Source: Dehalococcoidia bacterium (GTDB lineage Bacteria > Chloroflexota > Dehalococcoidia > Dehalococcoidales > W693). From it: 30,470 nt of DNA. The stretch covers positions 1-30,470 of the forward strand of contig DUFE01000088.1 of NCBI GenBank assembly GCA_011170385.1, read 5' to 3'. The translations under genes and the position numbers were made by a program. Shown one piece after another: positions 14,988 through 22,302 of the stretch. Each line of letters begins with the position of its first letter. Position 1 is the stretch's first letter. The notes below the pieces were generated by a model, which worked only from the letters and a program-made list of their open reading frames with translations, did no database searches and had not been told where the DNA came from.

Positions 14988-15016
14988 ATAATACTACTAT
15001 TCGGCTAATCGTTCAA
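14988..15016 (-). promoter_or_regulatory. Promoter for the 85-residue gene and livG
   Basis: On the minus strand TTGAAC (15016-15011), a 17-bp spacer and TATTAT (14993-14988) are seen. The start codon at 14958 is about 30 bases downstream of the -10. Confidence 0.6.
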
Positions 15017-15059
15017 CCCGAATCCGCCTTGTAAAAGTAGCAAAATGCCTTATATAGTT

Positions 15060-15091
15060 GTGGCTTGGAGGGTGCACCCCCTCCAAGCCAC
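15060..15091 (-). terminator. Strong stem-loop after the fdn operon
   Basis: A nearly perfect 13-bp stem, GTGGCTTGGAGGG (15060-15072) with CCCTCCAAGCCAC (15079-15091), encloses a 6-base loop. It stands about 35 bases after the stop codon of the last fdn gene. A clear T-run is missing on either strand, so it may stabilise the 3' end rather than terminate by itself. Confidence 0.6.
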
Positions 15092-15126
15092 CGGTTATTA
15101 ACATTTTATATAAATTAAATAGGTCT

Positions 15127-15789
15127 CTAGCCGGAGTCTTTGTTTTCCGAAACCTCTTCGTACCACTTGGCGTAGTGAGCTTTGGCGAAATCGGCAGACA
15201 TCTTACCGTTGCAGAACATAGAATCCCACGAGCCACCCTTAAGCGGTCTGGTGAGCGGATGGACAGCGGACATATAGATATGCACGAAGAACATTATCAT
15301 TGTTACTATAAACGATACATCGTGGATGATTACAGCCCACTGCAACAGCCCTGGTGATGCGGTATCCTTGGCAAACCACATCATACCACCGGTAACTACG
15401 AATAACGAGCCGAATACCAGCGCTATCAACCACCACATCTTCTGGCCAGCGTTCATATGTCCCTGCGGCGGCATGGCTTCCTCATCGCACAGAAAATAGT
15501 ATCTCGGTGCCGCCAGCAGCCACCTGATATCCTCTTTGCCCCACTTGAAAGCACTCAATATTCCGCGACCGGACCTCTTCATGTTGAGAGGTACGTATAT
15601 CATCGGCGCCACTACGAATAGAACGGCGGCTATGCGGTGAAGAATGCGTGTCCAGCTGTCCTCCGCCAGAAAACCCAGTGCCGGTACGAAGAGAATTAAA
15701 CCGGTTAGTAAAAGTATGGAAAAAGATATCGCGTGCATCCAGTGCAGATAACGGGTAGCCTTGCTATATCTTTCGACTTCCTTTGCCAT
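15127..15789 (-). CDS. fdnI: Formate dehydrogenase-type cytochrome b subunit (gamma, FdnI-like)
   Basis: At 220 residues it has the length of FdnI. Four transmembrane segments are visible: FSILLLTGLILFVPALGF, ILHRIAAVLFVVAPMIYV, MWWLIALVFGSLFVVTGG and WAVIIHDVSFIVTMIMFFVH. Membrane histidines for two hemes b appear in TRYLHWMHAISF, LHRIAA and IIHDVSF. It would take electrons from the iron-sulfur subunit to the quinone pool and anchor the complex. It follows fdnH by five bases and is last in the operon. Confidence 0.9.
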   Translation of the reverse strand: MAKEVERYSKATRYLHWMHAISFSILLLTGLILFVPALGFLAEDSWTRILHRIAAVLFVVAPMIYVPLNMKRSGRGILSAFKWGKEDIRWLLAAPRYYFLCDEEAMPPQGHMNAGQKMWWLIALVFGSLFVVTGGMMWFAKDTASPGLLQWAVIIHDVSFIVTMIMFFVHIYMSAVHPLTRPLKGGSWDSMFCNGKMSADFAKAHYAKWYEEVSENKDSG

Positions 15790-15794
15790 TCTAT

Positions 15795-16613
15795 CTATAC
15801 CTCCTTCTTTGCCGCTTTTTCTCTAGCGGCTTTCGCCCTACTGGCGATGATGTAATTCAATCCTAAACCGGCAAGCAACAGACCGCCGGCAGCCAGCCCC
15901 ACCGGCTGGATGATATCCTGCCATACGTCTGCCATAGCCGGAAACTCCGGCGTTAGAGGTAGCCCATATCTATCAGGGGAGTCTTCCAGAACATAAAGGA
16001 CGTGCAGACCTCCAAGCTCGTTCTCACCGTATAGACTGGCGTTATTGTATCCTTCATCCTTAAGCTCGCTTACTTTCTGATTGCCCAGAATAACCAGGTC
16101 ATCACGATCACCAAAAACGAGGGCGTCTGTGGGGCAGGTCTTGACGCATGCTGGCTCGTAATTCTCTGACATCCTATCGGCGCCCGGAGTGGTGCACAGG
16201 GTGCATTTGTCCATCTTGGCGGCTCCGGTAAGCGTATTACGAGTGCTTTGCGGCACACCGAAAGGACAGAACTCCATGCAGTAACCACACCCGCTGCAAA
16301 TATCCTTGTCATAGGTAACGAAACCTAGCTCATGGCGACTCAATGCCCCGGTAGGACAAACCTTGATGCAGGCGGCATCGGTGCAGTGCATACAGGCACG
16401 TCGCGTGAAAAGAAAGGTATCATCACCATAAGATTTCGCTTCGTTAAGCATTATCTTCAGCCAGGTGCTGGCGGATATGTCCGCTGTTTGCGGACAGTCT
16501 CCCCAGTTTTCTTCTTTGTCCAACGGATTATCGTTCCACTGTTTACAGGCCACCTGACAGCCACGGCAGGCGATACAGGAGGTAGAATCGTATAATATTG
16601 CTTTTTCCGTCAT
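15795..16613 (-). CDS. fdnH: Formate dehydrogenase-type iron-sulfur subunit (beta, FdnH-like)
   Basis: The 272-residue protein has four ferredoxin-like cysteine groups: CIACRGCQVACKQW, CMHCTDAACIKVCPTGAL, CSGCGYCMEFCPFGVP and CTLC...CVKTCPTDAL. These would carry four [4Fe-4S] clusters and wire the molybdenum subunit to the cytochrome. A single C-terminal membrane helix (PVGLAAGGLLLAGLGLNYII) ends in a short basic tail, as in FdnH. There is no signal of its own; such subunits are exported with the Tat-bearing partner. Confidence 0.94.
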   Translation of the reverse strand: MTEKAILYDSTSCIACRGCQVACKQWNDNPLDKEENWGDCPQTADISASTWLKIMLNEAKSYGDDTFLFTRRACMHCTDAACIKVCPTGALSRHELGFVTYDKDICSGCGYCMEFCPFGVPQSTRNTLTGAAKMDKCTLCTTPGADRMSENYEPACVKTCPTDALVFGDRDDLVILGNQKVSELKDEGYNNASLYGENELGGLHVLYVLEDSPDRYGLPLTPEFPAMADVWQDIIQPVGLAAGGLLLAGLGLNYIIASRAKAAREKAAKKEV

Positions 16614-16642
16614 ATTTATCTCCCAATCCTATATTTTATAAG

Positions 16643-19588
16643 CTATGCCTTGTATATATTGCACAGGAAAGGCCTGGATTCCGGAATGCGGGTATTAGGA
16701 TCCATTACCCGTGCCGATAGCATATTCATGGTATTGCCTGTGGCAATACCCTCGTATCCCCAGCTCCATGGTATGCTTATCTGATGGATAGTCCTGCCGC
16801 CGACCTTTACCGGCTTGATCAGGCTGGATATACTGGCTATTGCCTTTATTTCTCCCCGTACCGATTCGACAACTACCTCATCACCCTCATTTATTCCTCT
16901 TGAATCTGCCAGCTCTAGACTAATCTGGACAACGATTTTCGGCGTCAGCTCCAGCAGCCAGCCCAGGCGCCTAGTAACGGAGCCAGTGTGCATATGCTCC
17001 ACCGTCCGGTGGCAAAATCCCACCAGCGGGTATTCCGTACTGTTGCCCGGTGGCGTCGTCTCATAGACCATGGTCAGGGGATTGCCCTGCTGGCTGGATA
17101 ACGGATTGTCCACCGGGCTTTCCCACGGCTCATAGTGTTCCGGGAAGGGACCATCGACTCTGCCGGAGCCAAATATACAGCCGCGGCTCTGGGGCCTCAT
17201 TATAAAGGGACAACTACCACCCATATTCACCGGTGCGGCGCCGCCATCGGCGATATCTCCCAGCCACTTCCCGGAGTCTGCATCCCACTGCAATACCGGC
17301 TTTGCCGGGTTCCAGGGATTGCCGTCCGGGTCAACGGAGGCTCGGTTGTACATTATGCGGCGGTTGAGCGGCCAGGCCCATCCCCAGGCGGGGTAAAGCC
17401 CGATGCCAGAAGCATCCGTGTTATCACGCCTCTTGGCTTGATTGCCCTCCTCTGTGTTCATGCCGCACCATAGCCAGTTACCGCAGCTGGTGGTACCATC
17501 GGCTTTCAGATGGCCGGGGCTGGAAAGTAGCTTACCGGTAGTCAGGTCATAGCCGTTCATTTCTTTTGATACTTCATTTGGTACCGGCTCTTCACCGTAG
17601 TTCCAGATAAGATTATTGATGGCGTCGGCATTACAATCGCTTTGCCCGGTGTATAGCTCTTTCAATTTAAGCATTATATGGTTTATTATCCAGGCATCGG
17701 TTTGCGCCTCGCCTGGCGGGTCGACAACCTTGTAGCGCCACTGCAGCCAGCGGCCACCGCTGCAGGTGCTGCCCTCCTTTTCCAGCGCGTGCGCCGCTGG
17801 CAGGAGAAAGACCTCCGTCTTTATGTCTTCGGGGCTGGAACCGGCTTCCGATTTCCAGAAGGAAGCAGTCTCCGTCTCCCACAAATCGGTAACTATAAGC
17901 CAGTCCAGTTTAGATAGGCTCTGCTTCACCGCAGTCGTGTTGATACCGCTGACGGCGGAGTTGTTACCCCAGGAGTGAACCCCTTTTATAGTCCCTTTAT
18001 CTATCGCAGAGAAGATATCCTGCCAAGTATAGCTGCCACCTGTTCTCTTGGGCAGGTAGTTATAGCTGGTGTTGTGGTCGATATCCCCATACCACGCCTT
18101 AAGGATACTGACAAAGCGTCCTTTATTGCCACCATAGCTATCGATGGCCTGCTCCGTATTGCTGGGCATCCTTACGGAATCAGCCCCCGGGCCCCAGTGA
18201 TTGACCAATCCCTGAAGGGTGCAGCCGAGCCCGTTGCCGGCGCCGGCGATGCCGTTCAGCCCACCTCCGGCAACACCCATATTGCCCAGCAGGAGCTGTA
18301 ATATACCGAAGGCGCGTACCACCTGTGTACCAGTGGTATGCTGGCAGGCAGCAGCGGAGAAGAAGATAGAACCCGCCTTTTCCGGCCTGCCGGTGGCGGC
18401 GAAAGTGCGGCATATATCCTGGTAAACAGCTTTATCTACGCCGGTAATCTCGACGACCTTATCATCCGTGTACCTAGAGAAATGCTTTTTCAGAAGCTGA
18501 AAAACACAGTTCGTGCTGGTCAGGGTGGAGTCCTTGGCGATACCGTCCGCCTGCTCTTCATCCGCCTGATAAGACCAGCTGCTTTTATCATAGCTAGTGC
18601 CGTTCCAGCCGGAAAAGAGCCCATCCAGCGTATCGGTAGGGCATTTGAAATCCGGGTTCACCAGATAGGCAGCGTTGGTATATTCGCGAATATACGTCAT
18701 ATTGTAGTCCTGCGGGTTTGCCTCCATATCATCCATCACATAGCGGATCATACCACCAATAAAGGCGATATCCGTTCCAGCCCTCACCATAGCATAGTAG
18801 TCCGCCAATTTAGATGTCCTTGTATATCTAGGATCGACGTGGATTATAGTGCCACCGTTTTCCTGGGCTTTCTTGATCCACCTGAAGGCATTGGGAAAGG
18901 ATTCAGCGGTGTTACCCCCGATAATCATGACTGAGTCGCTGTTTTTATGGTCTATCCAGTGGTTGGATGTCGGTCCCCTGCCAACAGTTTCCATATCAGC
19001 ACACACCGCTGAAGAGACGCACATCCGCGCCGGGTTTTCCACATAGACGATACCCAGAGCCCGGATAAACTTGCTCATAAGATATGCCTCTTCGCTATTG
19101 GGGAAAGCAGTAGCTAGCGTTGCGATGGCTTCGGTGCGGTTGATTAGGTTTTCATCGCCGTCCTTTTCCAGCCAGTTGTTATCGCGTGTTTCCTTTATCC
19201 TCCTGGCGACCTGCTCGACAGCCCAATCCCAGGATTTCTCCTCCCAGCTATCACTATAGGGCGCCCGGTACAGCACTCCGGTCAGGCGGTCTTCGCTTTC
19301 GGCCGCCTGTTTCATGGCTACCCCCTTGGGGCAGAGCGCCCCCTGGTTAATGGGATTATCAGGGTCACCTTCGAAGTTTACTATCTTCCCATCATTCACC
19401 GAGGCGATGATACCGCACCCGGTGCTACAGAAAGAACAGATCGTGTAGACATCTTCGCCCTGCTTCTTCAGGGTGTCACCATCCTGTGAAGCAGAAACTT
19501 TCTCATTCGGGGCAGCCAGGCCCCCTAGTACAGCTCCACCTACTCCAGCCGCAGATATTTTCAAAAATTCCCGTCGGTTTACCTCCAA
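16643..19588 (-). CDS. fdnG: Formate dehydrogenase-like molybdopterin oxidoreductase, catalytic subunit (FdnG-like)
   Basis: A 981-residue, Tat-exported molybdopterin (bis-MGD) enzyme. The twin-arginine signal is NRREFLKISAAGVGGAVLGG. Cys51, Cys54, Cys58 and Cys86 bind a [4Fe-4S] cluster. Alignment by eye to E. coli FdnG (ARV-Sec-HGPT...FGRG) places Cys190 in ARMCVSSAVCADMETVGRG at the Sec position, so Cys replaces Sec. The next residue is Val191, where formate dehydrogenases have the catalytic His. Dehalococcoides has a related FDH-like subunit reported to lack Sec/Cys, so non-formate function in this lineage is conceivable. The TTG start has AGGAGC six bases upstream. It is first of fdnGHI and is read from a promoter covered by a CsoR-type operator. 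Confidence 0.92.
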   Translation of the reverse strand: MEVNRREFLKISAAGVGGAVLGGLAAPNEKVSASQDGDTLKKQGEDVYTICSFCSTGCGIIASVNDGKIVNFEGDPDNPINQGALCPKGVAMKQAAESEDRLTGVLYRAPYSDSWEEKSWDWAVEQVARRIKETRDNNWLEKDGDENLINRTEAIATLATAFPNSEEAYLMSKFIRALGIVYVENPARMCVSSAVCADMETVGRGPTSNHWIDHKNSDSVMIIGGNTAESFPNAFRWIKKAQENGGTIIHVDPRYTRTSKLADYYAMVRAGTDIAFIGGMIRYVMDDMEANPQDYNMTYIREYTNAAYLVNPDFKCPTDTLDGLFSGWNGTSYDKSSWSYQADEEQADGIAKDSTLTSTNCVFQLLKKHFSRYTDDKVVEITGVDKAVYQDICRTFAATGRPEKAGSIFFSAAACQHTTGTQVVRAFGILQLLLGNMGVAGGGLNGIAGAGNGLGCTLQGLVNHWGPGADSVRMPSNTEQAIDSYGGNKGRFVSILKAWYGDIDHNTSYNYLPKRTGGSYTWQDIFSAIDKGTIKGVHSWGNNSAVSGINTTAVKQSLSKLDWLIVTDLWETETASFWKSEAGSSPEDIKTEVFLLPAAHALEKEGSTCSGGRWLQWRYKVVDPPGEAQTDAWIINHIMLKLKELYTGQSDCNADAINNLIWNYGEEPVPNEVSKEMNGYDLTTGKLLSSPGHLKADGTTSCGNWLWCGMNTEEGNQAKRRDNTDASGIGLYPAWGWAWPLNRRIMYNRASVDPDGNPWNPAKPVLQWDADSGKWLGDIADGGAAPVNMGGSCPFIMRPQSRGCIFGSGRVDGPFPEHYEPWESPVDNPLSSQQGNPLTMVYETTPPGNSTEYPLVGFCHRTVEHMHTGSVTRRLGWLLELTPKIVVQISLELADSRGINEGDEVVVESVRGEIKAIASISSLIKPVKVGGRTIHQISIPWSWGYEGIATGNTMNMLSARVMDPNTRIPESRPFLCNIYKA

Positions 19589-19681
19589 AATATAGCTCCT
19601 TTCTATTGAATTTTTAGTTACCTGAAGTATAGAATATAGTGTAGATTACGGCTTACCGGCGAAAGATAATAGTAGGAGTTG

Positions 19682-19710
19682 ATTATACCATAGGGGGGTA
19701 TAGTATACAA
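19682..19710 (-). promoter_or_regulatory. Promoter of the fdnGHI-like operon
   Basis: The minus strand shows TTGTAT (19710-19705), a 17-bp spacer and an exact TATAAT (19687-19682). The spacer is the C-tract of the adjoining operator, so a bound repressor would block RNA polymerase. The start codon at 19588 is about 94 bases downstream of the -10. Confidence 0.6.
19684..19707 (+). promoter_or_regulatory. CsoR/FrmR/RcnR-family operator-like element
   Basis: TATACC (19684-19689) and GGTATA (19697-19702) form an inverted repeat around a G-tract, followed by GTATA. A run of G/C flanked by TATAC-like arms is the known architecture of operators bound by FrmR/RcnR-type members of the CsoR family. 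It lies between the divergent csoR-type gene and fdnG and overlaps the fdnG -10 and spacer. Confidence 0.7.
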
Positions 19711-19740
19711 GTTTTTTTACCCCTGGCGAGGAGCAGTTTA

Positions 19741-20028
19741 ATGGTTAAAAAACCGATATCCAAAGAGGTGCTGAATACCAGGTTGAACAGGATCGAAGGA
19801 CAAATAAGGGGTCTTCAGAAGATGATAGACGCCGATAAAGACTGCGAAAGCATACTGGTTCAGCTTACGGCTATACGCGGCGGCATCGAATCCGTAGGCT
19901 CCCTCGTTCTTAAAAATTACATGACTCTCTGCATGAAAAGAAGTGCAGCTTCTGATACAGACAGTGTGGAAGCCATGTCGAAAGCAATTTCCATATGGAT
20001 GAAGTCTCGCAGTAATACCGGCTCCTAA
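19741..20028 (+). CDS. CsoR-family metal/thiol-sensing transcriptional repressor
   Basis: The 95-residue all-helical protein opens like the family (LNTRLNRIEGQIRGLQKMID) and has DKDCESILVQLTAIRGGIES. Counting to the Mycobacterium CsoR copper ligands Cys36-His61-Cys65 gives Cys35, Tyr60 and Cys64. The two cysteines are kept but the His is replaced. That Cys-x-Cys pattern without His resembles CstR-type persulfide sensors more than copper sensors. A FrmR formaldehyde sensor would need Glu at the last position. A good GAGGAG site precedes ATG 19741. It is divergent from the FdnGHI-like operon and shares its operator, so it probably represses both itself and that operon. Confidence 0.9.
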   Translation: MVKKPISKEVLNTRLNRIEGQIRGLQKMIDADKDCESILVQLTAIRGGIESVGSLVLKNYMTLCMKRSAASDTDSVEAMSKAISIWMKSRSNTGS

Positions 20029-20087
20029 CACCACCCGCAATAATATAGATATTCCATGTTTATTACCCTCTAACCGAATAACAGTTA

Positions 20088-20116
20088 TTGACTTCCCTAT
20101 AGCCTTGTGTTATCTT
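20088..20116 (+). promoter_or_regulatory. Promoter of the DUF134/NifX/MinD cluster
   Basis: TTGACT (20088-20093), a 17-bp spacer and TATCTT (20111-20116) fit sigma-70. The palindrome at 20118 begins one base after the -10, over the expected start site. No sigma-54 GG-N10-GC element is visible. Confidence 0.65.
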
Positions 20117-20117
20117 A

Positions 20118-20145
20118 AATGTAATGAGCATATGCTCATTACATT
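20118..20145 (+). promoter_or_regulatory. 28-bp perfect palindrome, probable operator
   Basis: The half-site AATGTAATGAGCAT is followed immediately by its exact complement. It spans the transcription start and abuts the GGAGG (20146-20150) of the DUF134 gene. This position would allow repression at transcription; in RNA it could also fold next to the ribosome site. The likely ligand is the DUF134 helix-turn-helix protein encoded directly downstream. Confidence 0.8.
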
Positions 20146-20160
20146 GGAGGAATTTTCATA

Positions 20161-20508
20161 ATGCCGAGACCGCAAAAATGCCGTCGCGTTGCCTTCCTGC
20201 CTCGGGCACACTATTTCAAACCCTCCGGTATACCGTTGAGGGCGCTTGATGAAGTCGTCCTCCATATTGAGGAGGCGGAGGCGTTGCGCCTTAAGGACCT
20301 CGATGGAATGGAGCAGGAAGGGGCTGCCATTAAGATGAATGTCTCTCGCCCAACCTTCCAGAGAGTACTGGCGGCGGCGCGGCAGAAGATAGCCGATGCC
20401 TTACTCAACGGCAAGGCGATAAGAATTGATGGCGGCAACTTCGAGGTATCCCCGTTATTATACAGATACACCGAAAATCATTGCAGAAGAAGGCGAAGGG
20501 ATAGGTAA
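20161..20508 (+). CDS. DUF134 (UPF0251) helix-turn-helix DNA-binding protein
   Basis: The 115-residue protein has the family's MPRPQKCRRV start, the FKPSGIPLRALDEVVLHIEE block, and a sigma-like helix-turn-helix near residues 40-80 (EAEALRLKDLDGMEQEGAAI, then VSRPTFQRVLAAARQKIADA). DUF134 proteins are predicted DNA-binding proteins, often encoded with NifX-like and MinD-like genes in anaerobes. Its gene is the first after the 28-bp palindrome, so autoregulation and control of the whole cluster are the simplest reading. It stops two bases before the next gene. Confidence 0.9.
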   Translation: MPRPQKCRRVAFLPRAHYFKPSGIPLRALDEVVLHIEEAEALRLKDLDGMEQEGAAIKMNVSRPTFQRVLAAARQKIADALLNGKAIRIDGGNFEVSPLLYRYTENHCRRRRRDR

Positions 20509-20510
20509 TA

Positions 20511-21017
20511 ATGCTCCATATCGATAGAAGCAAATGTATAAACTGCGGTGCATGCATTCGGGTATGCCCGCAAAAGGCTATCACTATGAAAGACGGCCTG
20601 CCTATGATCAACGAACGCATTTGTACCGGCTGTGGTATTTGTTCCAGTTTATGTCCGGTGGATGCAATTCGCGAGGCAGTGCCGGCTGGTGAATTATTAA
20701 AGGAAGGAGAAGAGACGATGCAATACGGATACGGAAGGGGATTTGGCACAGGGCTTGGCAATAGAGGTGGCGCTGGACTCGGTTTCAGGGGAAGCTCTCC
20801 ACCCTGGCCTTACACAGGTAGAGGCAGGGGCGGGCTGCCACGTTGCTGGTACCCCGGTGCAGCAATAGCTTCACAGTATCAGCCTGTTCAACCGCACCAC
20901 GACGATCAATTAAGCCGGGAAGGCGAAATAGATGAGTTGAAAAGACAGGTTCAGATGATGAGAAGCCATCTGGAACAAATAGAGTCCAGAATCAAACAAT
21001 TTGATGGAAACCAGTAA
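20511..21017 (+). CDS. Two-cluster ferredoxin fused to a DUF5320-like tail
   Basis: Residues 1-60 hold two [4Fe-4S] motifs, CINCGACIRVCPQKAI and CTGCGICSSLCPVDAI. From about residue 70 the protein changes to a Gly/Arg/Tyr-rich part (YGYGRGFGTGLGNRGGAG, RGRGGLPRCWYPG), then a coiled coil (EIDELKRQVQMMRSHLEQIE). That Gly-rich plus coiled-coil pattern is DUF5320, usually a separate small protein next to NifX-like genes. A second in-frame ATG at 20718 has AAGGAG eight bases upstream, so the tail may also be made on its own. The ferredoxin could deliver electrons to the ATPases and the NifX-like cofactor proteins of the same operon. Confidence 0.85.
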   Translation: MLHIDRSKCINCGACIRVCPQKAITMKDGLPMINERICTGCGICSSLCPVDAIREAVPAGELLKEGEETMQYGYGRGFGTGLGNRGGAGLGFRGSSPPWPYTGRGRGGLPRCWYPGAAIASQYQPVQPHHDDQLSREGEIDELKRQVQMMRSHLEQIESRIKQFDGNQ

Positions 21018-21032
21018 AAGAGAGATAATAGT

Positions 21033-21416
21033 ATGAAAATTGCCATTTCAACTATGGGGCAAACCGTGGATTCGGAGGTGGATTCCCGCTTCGGTCGCTG
21101 CCGATACTTCGTGATAGTAGACCTTGAGACGATGCAATCAAGAGCGCTGGATAACTCTGCCGCAACGGGAAGCGGCGGCGTCGGTGTATCCACCACACAG
21201 ACGATTATAAAAGAAGGTGTGGAAGCGATAATTACTGGAAACTGCGGACCCAATGCCCACCAGGCGCTTACGGCAGCCGGAATCAAGATCATCACTGGCA
21301 TTACCGGCAACGTGCAGGATGTCATCGAGGATTACAGGTCAGGCAAGCTAAAGACCAGCTCTCAGCCAAACGTTGGCACTCATACCGGCATGAATCCTGG
21401 TAAGATTACTGATTAA
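21033..21416 (+). CDS. NifX/NifB-type (dinitrogenase iron-molybdenum cofactor) family protein
   Basis: The 127-residue protein begins MKIAISTMGQTVDSEVDSRF followed by GRC, the start typical of the NifX/NafY superfamily that includes the Mo-Cu orange protein (ORP) of Desulfovibrio. GVEAIITGNCGPNAHQALTAAGI is the second conserved part, with the ribonuclease H-like fold. After residue 110 there is a short flexible tail (SSQPNVGTHTGMNPG). Family members bind or carry metal-sulfur clusters. No nitrogenase genes lie nearby, so FeMo-cofactor synthesis is unlikely and an ORP-like role is favoured. Confidence 0.9.
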   Translation: MKIAISTMGQTVDSEVDSRFGRCRYFVIVDLETMQSRALDNSAATGSGGVGVSTTQTIIKEGVEAIITGNCGPNAHQALTAAGIKIITGITGNVQDVIEDYRSGKLKTSSQPNVGTHTGMNPGKITD

Positions 21417-21441
21417 AACAAAATCAATTATTGGAAATGAA

Positions 21442-22302
21442 ATGATAATATCTGTTGCCAGCGGCAAAGGGGGAACGGGCAAAACCCTGGTAGCAACCAG
21501 TCTTGCTATTTCTCTCAAGGATGGGCACAAAGTGCAGCTACTCGACTGCGATGTAGAGGAGCCCAACGACCACATCTTCTTAAAGCCTGTTATCGATCGG
21601 AGCGAAACGGTATCCGTTCCTGTTCCAAGGATAGATGAAGAGAAGTGTACCTACTGCGGCATATGCGCCGATATCTGCGCTTATAACGCCATTGCCGTTT
21701 TTGGCAGGAATGTTCTGGTTTTCCCTGAGCTTTGTCACGGCTGTGGCGCCTGCAGGTACTTTTGTCCGGAAAAGGCCATCGTAGAGAAGAAAAGGAGAAT
21801 AGGCATCGTCGAGTCGAGCAGTTCGGACGGTATAGCCTTCGTACAGGGAAAACTAGCCGTCGGCGAGGCCATACCGATAGCGGTCATCAGAAAGGTTAAA
21901 GAATACACCGATAGCGATGGCATTGTCATTACAGACGTTTCGCCGGGCACGTCTTGTCCGGTGGTGCAATCAATCGTCGGCAGCGATTTCTGCCTGCTGG
22001 TAACCGAGCCAACCCCGTTCGGTTTTAACGACCTTGCTCTGGCTGTAGAGACGGTGAGGAAACTTAACATACCGTGTGGTGTGGTTATCAATCGTTTCGG
22101 TGTCGGCGATACCAAGGTAGAGGAATACTGCGTCAGGGAAAATATTCCCGTTTTACTTACCATACCAATGGATGCCGGTATCGCTCGCCTCTATTCCCGT
22201 GGGATAACCCTGGCGGAGGGCATGCCGCAATGGAAAGAAATATTCCTAGAGCTTTTTAAGAAAATCGAGGATCTGGTGAATGAAAGAAGTCGTTATTCTT
22301 AG
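21442..22302 (+). CDS. MinD-superfamily P-loop ATPase with inserted ferredoxin domain (first)
   Basis: A 286-residue SIMIBI-class ATPase with the deviant Walker A SGKGGTGKT near residue 7 and the DCDVEEPNDH switch region. A ferredoxin insertion at about residues 65-115 carries CTYCGICADIC and CHGCGACRYFCPEKAI. ITDVSPGTSCPVVQSI is the downstream switch. It is the type of COG1149 and of the two ORP-cluster ATPases of Desulfovibrio. Such proteins are thought to assemble or move iron-sulfur or other metal clusters using ATP. It overlaps its paralogue by 23 bases and the two probably form a heterodimer. Confidence 0.92.
   Translation: MIISVASGKGGTGKTLVATSLAISLKDGHKVQLLDCDVEEPNDHIFLKPVIDRSETVSVPVPRIDEEKCTYCGICADICAYNAIAVFGRNVLVFPELCHGCGACRYFCPEKAIVEKKRRIGIVESSSSDGIAFVQGKLAVGEAIPIAVIRKVKEYTDSDGIVITDVSPGTSCPVVQSIVGSDFCLLVTEPTPFGFNDLALAVETVRKLNIPCGVVINRFGVGDTKVEEYCVRENIPVLLTIPMDAGIARLYSRGITLAEGMPQWKEIFLELFKKIEDLVNERSRYS

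Noticed and set aside
16643..19588. Selenocysteine (in-frame TGA) in the FDH-like subunit
   Set aside because: The Sec position is an ordinary Cys codon (Cys190) and the reading frame is uninterrupted.
19741..20028. FrmR formaldehyde sensor coupled to formate dehydrogenase
   Set aside because: Attractive by pathway, but FrmR needs His60 and Glu64; this protein has Tyr60 and Cys64.
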